The notes: generated by a model not told the origin, from the sequence alone. A stretch of DNA of 64,000 nucleotides from Rheinheimera sp. 4Y26 (GCF_025245835.1 NZ_JAOBWS010000006.1:168557-232556); one strand, 5' to 3'; shown: positions 40,330 to 48,385, counted from the first letter of the stretch. Program-made: numbers and translations.

Positions 40330-40977
40330 ATGATTGCCATTATTGCCGATGACCACCCGTTATTTCGTGTTGCGCTGTCGCAGGCGCTGCAGGCTATTTT
40401 AGGCCCGCAGGCGGAGCTGTTTCAGGCGCACAGCATGGCGCAGCTTTGGCCTTTACTTCGTTCTTACCCCGATACCCAACTGATTTTACTGGATTTAAAG
40501 CTGCCAGACGCCGAAGGTTTTGCTGCTTTAACCGCACTTCGCACCGAATACCCCGATATCAGCGTGTTGATGGTGTCGGCCATTGAAGAACCCGCTGTGA
40601 TTAAACAGGCGCTGCAATTAGGCGCCGCCGCTTATTTACCAAAATCTGCACCGCTGGAAGTGTTGTCCGAAGCTGTGACTGCTGTACTGGCAGGTGAGCG
40701 TTGGTTGCCAGCCGAGCTTGGTGCATCTGTTTCGCAAGCGCCCGATTTAATTGATCAGCAATTTGCCAGTGCGCTGGAGCAACTGACACCACAGCAATTT
40801 CGGGTGTTAAAAATGATTGCCGATGGTCTGCTGAATAAACAAATTGCCTATGAAATGAATGTGCAAGAAACCACTGTCAAACAACATGTTTCCGCCATTT
40901 TGCGCAAGCTGGAGGTGAATAACCGCACCCTGGCCGGCATTATGTTTGAAAAACTCAAACTGCCGGATAATCTTTAA
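40330..40977 (+). CDS. LuxR/NarL-family response regulator (CrbR-like)
   Basis: 215-aa regulator. Receiver domain with phospho-acceptor D55 (LILLDLKLPD), Thr/Ser and Lys (LPKSAP), then a LuxR-type HTH (LTPQQFRVLKMIADGLLNKQIAYEMNVQETTVKQH at about 150-184). No kinase gene is adjacent. The HTH and receiver resemble CrbR/ErdR-type regulators that pair with symporter-histidine kinases; such a kinase is at 57573 in this window. That pairing is inference. Confidence 0.85.
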   Translation: MIAIIADDHPLFRVALSQALQAILGPQAELFQAHSMAQLWPLLRSYPDTQLILLDLKLPDAEGFAALTALRTEYPDISVLMVSAIEEPAVIKQALQLGAAAYLPKSAPLEVLSEAVTAVLAGERWLPAELGASVSQAPDLIDQQFASALEQLTPQQFRVLKMIADGLLNKQIAYEMNVQETTVKQHVSAILRKLEVNNRTLAGIMFEKLKLPDNL

Positions 40978-41134
40978 GCCTGCCACTTGCGGGCCTGTCT
41001 GCTGTGTTGTTTGCAGGCAATAAAAAGTACTCGCCAACGGCATTTGAGCTGATATGCTGGTGAAATCAGTTTCAGGCAGCAGATAAGGGTTAAAGCCTGG
41101 CTATTTAACCCCGGATTGCAGGTAGTACCGCCCC

Positions 41135-42625
41135 ATGAGCAATTTTCCACTGTTATCACATCAAAGCAGCACGGCGCCCTGGCTCGACTGGCTGAGGCAG
41201 GACCACTGGCTGGCAAAAATCAGCCTGCAATTGTTGTTACTGTTGCTGTGGTTATTGGTGTGGCAGCTTGGCCGGCTGGTGGAGTATACCGAACATGCCA
41301 GTGTCTGGTTTCCGGCTTCAGGCTTAAGTTTTGCTGCTTTGTTGTTATTTGGTCTGGCCGCTGTGCCTGCACTCAGCATCGGTGCTGTGCTGATGACACT
41401 GTGGACTGTGCAGCATTATCAATTGCCGCTGGACGGGGGCGAGTCTATCCGCGCCGGTATGTTATTTGCCGTGGCGCACTTGTTGCCTTATGGCCTGGGC
41501 GCCTGGCTGCTGCGGCTGTTGTTACAGCAGGGGCAACGTCACTTACCTAAGCTTATTATTATTTTTCTGCTGATTGCCGCGCTCAGTTCTTTAGCTGCAG
41601 CTGCGGCTGTGATCACCCAATTGGTATGGTGTCAGATGTTGCCGGCCGATGCCGTGCTGAGCACCTGGCTGCCGTTCTGGATAGGCGATATGGCCGGTGT
41701 AATAGTGCTGGCGCCGTTTTTTATTATGCTGCTTAGTATGTTTCACCGCAGTGCACTGCGCCGTTTGCACGACATGCTGGACCTGCAAAAAATTCAGTGG
41801 AGCAGGCCCTTATTTGCCAAAATGCTGCTGAATTTGTTGCTGCTCACCTGTGCCATGATGCTGGCGCAGTTATTCCATACCGACAACAGTGCTTTTGCCA
41901 TCTTTTTTCTGGTGATCCCACAAATGTGGCTGGCCTGCACTGAAAGTGCCCGGCTGAATGTGCTGAACCTGGCGCTCTCGAGCTTTTTAATTGCCTTTTG
42001 GGTGCATGTATTTGATTTATTTGAGTTTGTCATGGTGTATCAGTTTGCGATTAACGTGATTGCCGCCAACACCTTAGTTGCCATGGCACTGCCCACTTTA
42101 ATTGAAGACAACACCAGATTACGCCGCATGGCCTTTACCGACAAAGTAACCCGGGTGGCCAACCGCGAATGGCTGGAACAACAAGCCAGCATTGCCATAG
42201 CACGGGCACAAAGGGTGCAGCAGCCGTTGTCGCTGATGGTGTTTGATGTGGACCATTTTAAAAATATCAACGATTTATACGGCCATCAGCTGGGCGATCA
42301 GGCGCTGTTATTGGTGTGTCAAACCGCACAACAATGTTTAAGGCCGTCTGATTTGCTGGCCCGTTATGGTGGCGACGAATTTGTGGTGGTGCTGCCCGAC
42401 ACCCCGCTGGCGCTCAGTCAGCTGATTGCCGAACGTATTGCCCGGCAATTACGCCAGGCCGCTTTTACTCAGGATCAATATCTCACCGCCAGTTTTGGCG
42501 TGACTGAATGGCAAGCCGGCGAAGATTACGCCACTGTATTCCACCGGGCTGATAAGGCGTTATATCAGGCAAAACTGCAGGGGCGGGATCGGGTAGCCGT
42601 GATGGCGGCAGGCGCTTCTGCTTGA
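41135..42625 (+). CDS. Diguanylate cyclase with MASE1 membrane sensor
   Basis: 496-aa protein. About ten transmembrane segments of MASE1 type (ASVWFPASGLSFAALLLFG; PFWIGDMAGVIVLAPFF) in residues 25-310, then a GGDEF domain with intact RYGGDEFVVVLP. The RxxD inhibitory site is RPSD five residues upstream, so product feedback is likely. It makes cyclic di-GMP. It is the last ordinary gene before the integron. Confidence 0.92.
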   Translation: MSNFPLLSHQSSTAPWLDWLRQDHWLAKISLQLLLLLLWLLVWQLGRLVEYTEHASVWFPASGLSFAALLLFGLAAVPALSIGAVLMTLWTVQHYQLPLDGGESIRAGMLFAVAHLLPYGLGAWLLRLLLQQGQRHLPKLIIIFLLIAALSSLAAAAAVITQLVWCQMLPADAVLSTWLPFWIGDMAGVIVLAPFFIMLLSMFHRSALRRLHDMLDLQKIQWSRPLFAKMLLNLLLLTCAMMLAQLFHTDNSAFAIFFLVIPQMWLACTESARLNVLNLALSSFLIAFWVHVFDLFEFVMVYQFAINVIAANTLVAMALPTLIEDNTRLRRMAFTDKVTRVANREWLEQQASIAIARAQRVQQPLSLMVFDVDHFKNINDLYGHQLGDQALLLVCQTAQQCLRPSDLLARYGGDEFVVVLPDTPLALSQLIAERIARQLRQAAFTQDQYLTASFGVTEWQAGEDYATVFHRADKALYQAKLQGRDRVAVMAAGASA

Positions 42626-42786
42626 GCGGCAGCTCCGCATCTGTTGTTAATGCTGCAACTAAGCTCTGTTGCTGAAGAATAACTTGTAGCTTTGGTAACG
42701 TGCATGCGACTGCATTATTGCAGCTGTTCAAGTTGATGCAGCATCTTTTATTTTCAGCTTGCAGCTGATGGTGCTGTGACAGCGGA

Positions 42787-42940
42787 GACTCGCCTCCGCG
42801 GGCGAGTCACTTTTTGTATCGACAAAAAGTGACGCAAAAAACGCCCCCGGGATCGCTCGAAAGCCCGTTGTTTTGACTCGCTTTTGAGACGCAGCCTGCT
42901 TTTTAGAATCACGGGGCGACGGCTGCTAGCGTCAGCCGTC
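42787..42940. repeat. Non-coding element with three hairpins
   Basis: In the 424-bp gap between the GGDEF gene and intI, three inverted repeats lie close together: GACTCGCC/GGCGAGTC (42787-42808), TCACTTTTTGT/ACAAAAAGTGA (42807-42832, loop ATCG) and GACGGCTG/CAGCCGTC (42918-42940). No gene fits. GC-rich paired structures like this often belong to dispersed extragenic repeats; other copies cannot be seen in this window. Confidence 0.55.
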
Positions 42941-43049
42941 TCAAGCAGTTGGCGTCTTAAAACCTCAAAACCGGCCAAAACAACTGCTCGCTAAACGGGG
43001 GGGATTTTTTGGCAGCTGATGGCGCTCTGTAAGCTTGGCTAGATAAAGT

Positions 43050-44021
43050 TTAAGACTGCAACAATAACGACAAAGGGCTTTTTACTGCATTGCCACCACG
43101 TTGCAGCACATGGGTATAAATTTGGGTGGTTTTTACATCATTATGCCCAAGTTGTTCCTGCACTGTGCGGATGTCTACTCCTGCTTCCAACAGATGTGTA
43201 GCGAACGAATGGCGCAAAGTATGGCAGGTCACATTCTTCTGAATTTTTGCCCTTTGAGCTGCCACTTTTATCGCCCGCCGTACTGTGGTTTCGTCTAAAT
43301 GATGCCGGCGTATCAACTTTGATTCAGGATCCTGGCTAAGAACACCAGACGGAAATAAATAGTGCCAACCGATTTCTTTTGGCGCGGCCGGATATTTGCG
43401 CGCTAATGCAAAAGGTAACCAGACACCGGCATATGCCGGGTTATGCAAATCTACCTGAAAATATTGTTGCACATGCTCGATCTGTAACTTTAAAGTGGGG
43501 ACCAGCTCCGGAGCCAGCGTAACCCTACGGTTTTTATTGCCTTTGCCTTGCCAGACCATCACAGATAAATAATCAAAATCTATATCTTTCACCCGCAACC
43601 TTACCGCCTCCATCAGGCGCAAACCACTGCCATACATTAGCTGTGCCAGTAGTTTGTATTTGGGCTCAATTAAAGCCAGCAGCTGCTGAACCTCAATGCG
43701 GGTAAGAACCACAGGGAGTTTTTGTGGCACGCGCGCCTTATTAAAATTAAGGTTTAGCGACAGCGGACGTAAAATAATATGGCGATATAAAAAACTCAGT
43801 GCATTCAAAGCGGTAGCCTGAGTTTTGACGGCTACAGTCCGTTGATTGGCAAGGTAAGACAAAAATTGCTCTACCTCGGCATCCGACAACTGATTCGGGT
43901 GGCGTTTATGGTGAAACAAAATATAAAACCTGATCCAATACACATAGGTGTCAACAGTGCGTTTGGCATAACGCCGCGACACCATAAACTCCCTAACGTA
44001 ATCTAAAAAAGGTGAGGCCAT
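43050..44021 (-). CDS. intI: Integron integrase IntI
   Basis: 323-aa tyrosine recombinase. Catalytic residues are R135 (GSGLRLMEAV), H267 and R270 (TCHTLRHSF), H293 (LGHND) and Y302 (TQIYTHV). It carries the integron-specific insertion before box II at about residues 193-225 (NPAYAGVWLPFALARKYP, then GWHYLFPS), which Xer and phage recombinases lack. It appears full length and intact. Transcribed away from the cassette array, the canonical arrangement; it would bind folded single-stranded attC and double-stranded attI. A LexA box lies 18 bp upstream. Confidence 0.97.
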   Translation of the reverse strand: MASPFLDYVREFMVSRRYAKRTVDTYVYWIRFYILFHHKRHPNQLSDAEVEQFLSYLANQRTVAVKTQATALNALSFLYRHIILRPLSLNLNFNKARVPQKLPVVLTRIEVQQLLALIEPKYKLLAQLMYGSGLRLMEAVRLRVKDIDFDYLSVMVWQGKGNKNRRVTLAPELVPTLKLQIEHVQQYFQVDLHNPAYAGVWLPFALARKYPAAPKEIGWHYLFPSGVLSQDPESKLIRRHHLDETTVRRAIKVAAQRAKIQKNVTCHTLRHSFATHLLEAGVDIRTVQEQLGHNDVKTTQIYTHVLQRGGNAVKSPLSLLLQS

Positions 44022-44038
44022 TTTTTACACCCGAATAG

Positions 44039-44054
44039 CTGTTTAAATAAACAG
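44039..44054 (-). promoter_or_regulatory. LexA (SOS) box upstream of intI
   Basis: CTGTTTAAATAAACAG is a perfect CTGT-N8-ACAG palindrome, 18 bp upstream of the intI start codon. LexA repression of intI, with induction by the SOS response, is established for several integron integrases. Confidence 0.88.
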
Positions 44055-44250
44055 TGGTTCGGTATGAGTAAAAAATCCACCAACTTGCATAGCTTCTGTA
44101 TAGATTTTGTCGGCCATAATTTTAGTGATTTAAGAAAAAAATGTTGAAATAGAGTTACATAAGCGCTAGTTTGGCATGAGTAAAAATCATGAAAGAAGGC
44201 CGAAAAATGTTCGTCTTGCGGGCACTTCGCCTTCTATGAAATTGTTAAGA
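44055..44250 (+). other. attI: attI primary recombination site
   Basis: The crossover is placed at G44244|T44245 in GTTAAGA, because the R'' box of the first attC (TCTTAAC) is its exact reverse complement. Two direct repeats, GGTATGAGTAAAAA (44061) and GGCATGAGTAAAAA (44173), 112 bp apart, could be accessory integrase sites. A weak cassette promoter candidate is TTGAAA (44144) - 17 bp - TAGTTT (44167). Confidence 0.75.
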
Positions 44251-44266
44251 GTTATCGAGGCTCTAG

Positions 44267-44644
44267 ATGCAAAGTAAAATATTCACATTTTTTACAATGG
44301 CATTAATAATATGCCTCTACTTTCTAGAAGGTATTCTTTTCAATCCTTTAATCATATGGACAGCTTTACCAATTTATTTGGCATTTTTCATTTTTAAATC
44401 AGCCGCTAAAGCAAAACTAACACAAAAGATTTTTGCAGCTTATTTCTACCTATTGGGCAGCGCTGGTTATAGTCTCTACTATCATATACTTTGGTACTTC
44501 GATATAGACGGCACAAAAACAGCGGGGTCTACTTCAGCCTTAATATTTATTGTATTCCCTGTGTTTGCGATAGTAATTGGTGCGCTATCTTGGCTTTTTG
44601 GTTACTTTGTCGGTGTAGTATATGAGTCAGAGAAAAACTCTTAA
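44267..44644 (+). CDS. Cassette 1 protein: small four-helix membrane protein
   Basis: 125 aa, not recognised. Four hydrophobic segments (about residues 5-25, 27-47, 55-75 and 88-115) fill most of the chain, with a short polar tail YESEKNS. Being first after attI, it is the cassette most likely to be expressed from an integron promoter. Its TAA stop lies inside the attC R'' box TCTTAAC, so the coding and recombination signals overlap. AT-rich codons contrast with the flanking chromosome. Confidence 0.8.
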   Translation: MQSKIFTFFTMALIICLYFLEGILFNPLIIWTALPIYLAFFIFKSAAKAKLTQKIFAAYFYLLGSAGYSLYYHILWYFDIDGTKTAGSTSALIFIVFPVFAIVIGALSWLFGYFVGVVYESEKNS

Positions 44645-44770
44645 CAAGTTGCTCAACCCCGTTCACTACGTTCACTGGACGGCTGCGCCTTTGCAAATGT
44701 GTGGTTTTGCTTCGCAAAACTCTGCCACACATTTACAAAGTCACATCCGCCGGTTAGCAAGGCGTTAGCT
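44639..44770 (+). other. attC: attC1, recombination site of cassette 1
   Basis: R'' TCTTAAC and R' GTTAGCT (crossover after 44764) bound a 132-bp imperfect palindrome. L'' TTGCTCAACC pairs with L' GGTTAGCAA leaving one unpaired C, the extrahelical base that sets strand choice. An inner hairpin AAATGTGTGG...CCACACATTT is visible. Cassette 1 spans 44245-44764. Confidence 0.9.
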
Positions 44771-44797
44771 ACCCAGAGGGCGCACAGAGAGATTCTT

Positions 44798-45298
44798 ATG
44801 AAGTACCAGTTCGTTTTCGTCTTTCTGATGCAGTCGTTCTTTTTAAATGCAGAACCTGCATTAGTAGTAAAAAAATTGCTTGAGACCTCGCCAGAAACTA
44901 TCGAAGAATCGATGGAGAATCTTGATTCTCTGAAAATACTAAAGAAAGAGGGTGTCATAGCTGAAAAGGCTAATTTTCAAGGTGATTATCATCATTTCTA
45001 CTTTCCAAAAAAAGAGATAGAAATATTTGGCGCAAAGTTAGTCGCGTTGGATCATGAATATCTCGCTGAATATATAGGCTGCTGTGTTGACCCTGGTGTC
45101 GCAGTAGTGTTGAAAAAGGTGGATGGTTTTAATTCTAATGAGATAGATACTTTTGCAAAGCAGAACTCGTGCAAAATAAATGACATAGAAAAAGCATTCA
45201 TTCCTGATTTAGTAATGAAACAGCTTGGTCATGTAAATGATAAAAAATATCTGTTTGAGCTTTCATGCAAGCAAAACGATAAACGCCATGAATATTAA
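44798..45298 (+). CDS. Cassette 2 protein: secreted, unknown
   Basis: 166 aa, not recognised. N-terminal signal peptide MKYQFVFVFLMQSFFLNA, then a mixed alpha/beta mature part with a Cys pair (YIGCCVDPG) and a further Cys near the end (FELSCKQND). A longer in-frame reading from 44699 is rejected because it would lie in attC1. AGAGAGAT precedes the ATG. Lysine-rich and AT-rich, like its neighbours. Confidence 0.8.
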   Translation: MKYQFVFVFLMQSFFLNAEPALVVKKLLETSPETIEESMENLDSLKILKKEGVIAEKANFQGDYHHFYFPKKEIEIFGAKLVALDHEYLAEYIGCCVDPGVAVVLKKVDGFNSNEIDTFAKQNSCKINDIEKAFIPDLVMKQLGHVNDKKYLFELSCKQNDKRHEY

Positions 45299-45340
45299 GC
45301 AGTTGTTTTTTTACTGTGAGTCATTATGTTTCGGTCTTTC

Positions 45341-45421
45341 GGCTAACAAAGCGCGGCACTTTGCGGCCTGCTGCCGCGGCGACGCTCACCCATGTTCGCG
45401 CGCGTGCGCTTATAGTTAGGC
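45341..45421 (+). other. attC: attC2, recombination site of cassette 2
   Basis: R'' GGCTAAC and R' GTTAGGC (crossover after 45415), 81 bp. AAGCGC...CAC pairs with GTGCGCTT. Cassette 2 spans 44765-45415. Confidence 0.88.
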
Positions 45422-45427
45422 TCTCAT

Positions 45428-45697
45428 ATGAACATCGACATATTTGAACTAGAAGAATGCCGTGCAGAGATTCAGAAAATTACTGAACGAAACGATCTTG
45501 ATGTGTATTCGCTGCGGGCCCTACTTGTAATAAAAGATCGATTATCGGAAATTGCTGAAAGGTTGAATTCCGAACCAAATAAAACACATGGAGTAATAGC
45601 GCGCTTGGTTGTTGAGCAAAACCCATCAGTACTTTCTCCAGAACTAGGCAGGAAGCTTATAGAAATTGAAAAAAGTCTCGGCACCAGAAATGCCTAA
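45428..45697 (+). CDS. Cassette 3 protein: small helical cytosolic protein
   Basis: 89 aa, not recognised. No signal peptide or membrane segment; mostly charged amphipathic helices (LEECRAEIQKITERND; ALLVIKDRLSEIAERL). The ATG is only 12 bp from the cassette boundary, so its weak Shine-Dalgarno AGG is part of the R' box itself. The TAA stop lies in the R'' box GCCTAAC. Compact enough to be little more than one gene plus attC. Confidence 0.78.
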   Translation: MNIDIFELEECRAEIQKITERNDLDVYSLRALLVIKDRLSEIAERLNSEPNKTHGVIARLVVEQNPSVLSPELGRKLIEIEKSLGTRNA

Positions 45698-45772
45698 CAA
45701 GCGCCTTAAACAACGCGGCCTGCGGCCGCTGGACTCGCAACAAGTTGCTCGCCGTTTAGGCGATAGTTATAC
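45692..45772 (+). other. attC: attC3, recombination site of cassette 3
   Basis: R'' GCCTAAC and R' GTTATAC (crossover after 45766), 81 bp. CGCCTTAAAC pairs with GTTTAGGCG leaving one extra T. R'' is the exact complement of this cassette's own start (G|TTAGGC). Cassette 3 spans 45416-45766. Confidence 0.92.
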
Positions 45773-45789
45773 AGAGTACGGAAACTAAG

Positions 45790-46077
45790 ATGCATTTAAG
45801 TGATATAGCAAAGTATAAATACCTAAAGTTTTTCGGCTATTTATGTATTTTATTTGGTTTTGTAAGTGGCTACGGGGCAATTCAAAACTTTTTCGATCCC
45901 GACTTTTTCGTCATCATCAATGACGTTAAGCGCTCAGATCCAGAGGCAAAACTCATCAGCCTAGCTTTTCCCGCGGTATCTATATTTATCGGCATTTTAC
46001 TTAATCTAATTTCCCAAAATGAAGTTACATCAATAAATAATGCTCGTGATAAATTCTGGTCTATTTTCAAAAAGTAA
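45790..46077 (+). CDS. Cassette 4 protein: two-helix membrane protein
   Basis: 95 aa, not recognised. Two transmembrane segments (about residues 11-31, YLKFFGYLCILFGFVSGYG, and 57-76, LAFPAVSIFIGILLNLI) flank a short loop; the C-terminus is basic (NNARDKFWSIFKK). The protein is small enough to be a membrane immunity or regulatory protein, but nothing in the sequence proves that. Confidence 0.75.
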   Translation: MHLSDIAKYKYLKFFGYLCILFGFVSGYGAIQNFFDPDFFVIINDVKRSDPEAKLISLAFPAVSIFIGILLNLISQNEVTSINNARDKFWSIFKK

Positions 46078-46083
46078 GAGCAA

Positions 46084-46161
46084 GTATAACAAGCCGCGTC
46101 AATTGCAGCCTTCGGCTGCTGCGACGCTAACAAGTTCGCGCGCTTGCGCGGGGCGTTATGT
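46084..46161 (+). other. attC: attC4, recombination site of cassette 4
   Basis: R'' GTATAAC and R' GTTATGT (crossover after 46155), 78 bp. R'' is the exact reverse complement of G|TTATAC that opens the cassette. Inner stem GCAGCC-TTC-GGCTGC. Cassette 4 spans 45767-46155. Confidence 0.92.
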
Positions 46162-46182
46162 GGGCATCGCTGAGTAACGAAC

Positions 46183-46413
46183 ATGGATAAATACCCCAAG
46201 ATCGAAAAGTACGTTGTAGCGAGTGATGTTGGTAGCCGGGATGGAATCGGAATTGAGATTTATTCTGGCAACAATATGATTCTGGAAGTCTTTCGCGATG
46301 ACACTAAAAAGACCAGAGAAGTAACTCTTTACAAAAAGGAACTCGATCTAGAGCTTGTTGAGCAAGCAATTGCACTGTTTAAAAAGGAAATCCCGTGGGA
46401 ATTTCAAGAATAA
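46183..46413 (+). CDS. Cassette 5 protein: small cytosolic protein
   Basis: 76 aa, not recognised. Predicted beta-rich then helical: YVVASDVGSRDGIGIEIY..., NMILEVFRDDTKKTREVTLY, then a C-terminal helix ELVEQAIALFKKEIPWEF. Acidic overall, with no export signal. The fold pattern (strands then one helix) resembles small single-domain proteins that are common in cassette arrays. Confidence 0.78.
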   Translation: MDKYPKIEKYVVASDVGSRDGIGIEIYSGNNMILEVFRDDTKKTREVTLYKKELDLELVEQAIALFKKEIPWEFQE

Positions 46414-46432
46414 AATTGGCTTGTAACTCGTC

Positions 46433-46507
46433 ACATAACAAGGCCCGGCAGCACGCAGCCTTCGGCTGCTGGACTCGCTCCGCTCGCCGCTGCGGGCGTC
46501 GTTAGGC
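46433..46507 (+). other. attC: attC5, recombination site of cassette 5
   Basis: R'' ACATAAC and R' GTTAGGC (crossover after 46501), 75 bp; R'' is the exact complement of G|TTATGT. Contains the stem GCAGCC-TTC-GGCTGC also seen in attC4. Cassette 5 spans 46156-46501. Confidence 0.92.
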
Positions 46508-46523
46508 TTATCAGGGAGAGAGC

Positions 46524-47171
46524 GTGAAATTCAATATTGCAGTATTTTTATTGTTAAGTTTTATTTCATTTGGCTGTTTCGCTACAGCTCAAACACCCGA
46601 CGCAATCGAAATTAATCATGTTAAATATCGTTTAAATACAAATCCGTTAGAAAAGTATTTAACTGAGATTAAATGGGAACCACCAAAAGAAGCCTCCATT
46701 TCATCAGCAAACTGGAGAGGTTATGTAGCATCTTGGAAAATTGAGGCAGGTAATTTGCTTTTAACAGATGTCACAATAAGTGTTATCTCAAAAACTAAAG
46801 AGCACAGTTATGATGATTTGAGTATTTTAAATAGTATCTTACCTAATAAAAAAGAAATTATTGCTTACTGGTATTCTGGAGTGTTAATTATTCCCCACGG
46901 GAAAATCACCAACTATGTTCATATGGGGTATGGGTCAAGCTATGAAAAATACATTGTTTTACGGATAAATCGAGGGGTGATTATAGAACATCTTGATTTA
47001 GTGGAGACTGAGTTTGAAACGTATAAACGACGAAAATTTCAAATATTCAAAGAGACTGCAAAATTCCAAGAAAATCTTAAAAATTTAATGAGTGATGAAT
47101 ACAACTTGTCGGAATATGAAGCTTTGGAATTTATGCAAAGTTTTTATGCTGAATATTATCTATCGTTATAA
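46524..47171 (+). CDS. Cassette 6 protein: secreted, unknown
   Basis: 215 aa, the largest cassette product; not recognised. GTG start with GGGAGAG 6 nt upstream. Signal peptide (residues about 1-22, MKFNIAVFLLLSFISFGCFA); a Cys follows the hydrophobic core but the lipobox is poor. The mature part contains WRGYVASWKIEAGNLLLTDV and HMGYGSSYEKYIVLRI, mixed alpha/beta, and ends in a helix. Probably periplasmic. Confidence 0.8.
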   Translation: MKFNIAVFLLLSFISFGCFATAQTPDAIEINHVKYRLNTNPLEKYLTEIKWEPPKEASISSANWRGYVASWKIEAGNLLLTDVTISVISKTKEHSYDDLSILNSILPNKKEIIAYWYSGVLIIPHGKITNYVHMGYGSSYEKYIVLRINRGVIIEHLDLVETEFETYKRRKFQIFKETAKFQENLKNLMSDEYNLSEYEALEFMQSFYAEYYLSL

Positions 47172-47177
47172 AAGTAA

Positions 47178-47277
47178 GCCTAACAAGCCAAGTCAATGGG
47201 GCAATTTTAAGCTGGCTCCCGTCGCTTCGCTCCTAATTTTGGCCAGCTTAAAATTGCCCCCGCTTGGGGCGTTAGGT
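47178..47277 (+). other. attC: attC6, recombination site of cassette 6
   Basis: R'' GCCTAAC and R' GTTAGGT (crossover after 47271), 100 bp; R'' complements G|TTAGGC. A long outer stem is evident: GGGGCAATTTTAAGCTGGC pairs with GCCAGCTTAAAATTGCCCC. Cassette 6 spans 46502-47271. Confidence 0.93.
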
Positions 47278-47282
47278 GAATC

Positions 47283-47780
47283 ATGAGAATCCTTTCACTC
47301 ATATTTATTATTTTCTTCTCTTTTGTTGCCGAAGCTGAAAATACGGAAAAAAACATAGATAAATTTGCATGGTATGGTCCGAAATTTTTGAAGGGGCTAT
47401 CGATTGATCAAATTAGAGATCTAGGTGTTGTTACAAAAGAATCGAAGGAATATGAGGTCAACCCTTTTATTGATAACGCCAAAATTCCGAACTACATTTT
47501 TATTTTCAAAGATGGGCTTGAAGTTTATTGCCGTGTCGTTGAAGACCATGTGTCTGGTCCACATGTTCAATTTACTTCTGTATATGTGTCTTCAAGTAAA
47601 TGGCCAATATTATATGATTTAAATGTTGGTCAAAAAAAATCAAAAGTAGTAATGGTGTTAGGAAAGCCGACAGCAGATGAAAACAATATACTCAGATATA
47701 TCGGTGAGACCGAAGAGGTTAGTTTTCATTATAACAATGACTTAGTAACTCGTATTGTTTTCCAATACTATGCCGATTGA
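47283..47780 (+). CDS. Cassette 7 protein: secreted, possible BamE/SmpA-like fold
   Basis: 165 aa. Signal peptide MRILSLIFIIFFSFVAEA. The C-terminal third (LNVGQKKSKVVMVLGKPTAD, then LRYIGETEEVSFHYNNDLVTRIVF) follows the SmpA/OmlA-like pattern of a helix ending in LGKP, then strands; this is an inference from the motif only. The Shine-Dalgarno AGGTGA (47274-47279) overlaps the R' box of the cassette. Confidence 0.78.
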   Translation: MRILSLIFIIFFSFVAEAENTEKNIDKFAWYGPKFLKGLSIDQIRDLGVVTKESKEYEVNPFIDNAKIPNYIFIFKDGLEVYCRVVEDHVSGPHVQFTSVYVSSSKWPILYDLNVGQKKSKVVMVLGKPTADENNILRYIGETEEVSFHYNNDLVTRIVFQYYAD

Positions 47781-47828
47781 AAGTGTACTTTGCATTTCAC
47801 AGGATAGATAAAATTAAATATTTATTAA

Positions 47829-47921
47829 CCCTAACAAGCAAATGTTAATCGCCCACGCTGCGCATGGGCTGCGACGGCAAAACGCATACGCGTTTTCCCG
47901 CGCTAAATTTGGTAGTTAGGT
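47829..47921 (+). other. attC: attC7, recombination site of cassette 7
   Basis: R'' CCCTAAC and R' GTTAGGT (crossover after 47915), 93 bp. R'' differs by one base from the complement of G|TTAGGT. Inner stems GCCCA...TGGGC and AACGCATACGCGTT. Cassette 7 spans 47272-47915. Confidence 0.88.
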
Positions 47922-47928
47922 GGTTAAG

Positions 47929-48300
47929 ATGATCTTCTCTCGTTTTGAAAAAAACTCTGTTTATGAGATGAAAGACATCCTGATTTCGGACAGCACTTTA
48001 AGTGCTGAAGATAAAAGAAATCTTGAAAAAATGATCACTCGATTAGATGCTAAAAAATCTCCTTACTTGAGTGACAACGAAATTAATCAGTTCAAATCAC
48101 AAAAGTCAGATTTAAAGAAAGCACGAATTTTAATTTTGCTTATCTGGCCAATATCAATAATTGCTGTTTTGTATTTTGGTGTTATTCCTGGGCGAGGTGG
48201 AGACATTTATTTGGCGGAAAAGCCCGGCTCGTTTTTGATAAGCATATTTGTCTGGATATGTGTAGGTTTATATTATTGTTTTGGTAGTGATGACACCTAA
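47929..48300 (+). CDS. Cassette 8 protein: two-helix membrane protein
   Basis: 123 aa, not recognised. A charged helical N-terminal half (YEMKDILISDSTLSAEDKRN...) precedes two membrane segments (about residues 69-85 and 102-118). The ATG at 47929 is chosen: AGGTGG 5 nt upstream is a good Shine-Dalgarno, whereas the GTG at 47920 lies inside that signal and the R' box. Stop TAA lies in R'' ACCTAAC. Confidence 0.78.
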   Translation: MIFSRFEKNSVYEMKDILISDSTLSAEDKRNLEKMITRLDAKKSPYLSDNEINQFKSQKSDLKKARILILLIWPISIIAVLYFGVIPGRGGDIYLAEKPGSFLISIFVWICVGLYYCFGSDDT

Positions 48301-48370
48301 CAAACGCCAGCACATCGCGCCTGCGGCTCGACTCGCAACAAGTTGCTCGCCGTTTAGGCGATAGTTATAT
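48295..48370 (+). other. attC: attC8, recombination site of cassette 8
   Basis: R'' ACCTAAC and R' GTTATAT (crossover after 48364), 76 bp; R'' is the exact complement of G|TTAGGT. Its 3' half CAAGTTGCTCGCCGTTTAGG is identical to that of attC3 and attC9. Cassette 8 spans 47916-48364. Confidence 0.93.
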
Positions 48371-48385
48371 ACCTACGAGGTTGTA

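Noticed and set aside
43050..44021. Phage or Xer-type tyrosine recombinase
   Set aside because: The insertion at about residues 193-225, adjacent attC array, LexA box and divergent orientation identify an integron integrase; no phage genes are near.
44699..44797. N-terminal extension of the cassette 2 protein
   Set aside because: It would be encoded inside attC1, and the signal peptide begins at 44798.
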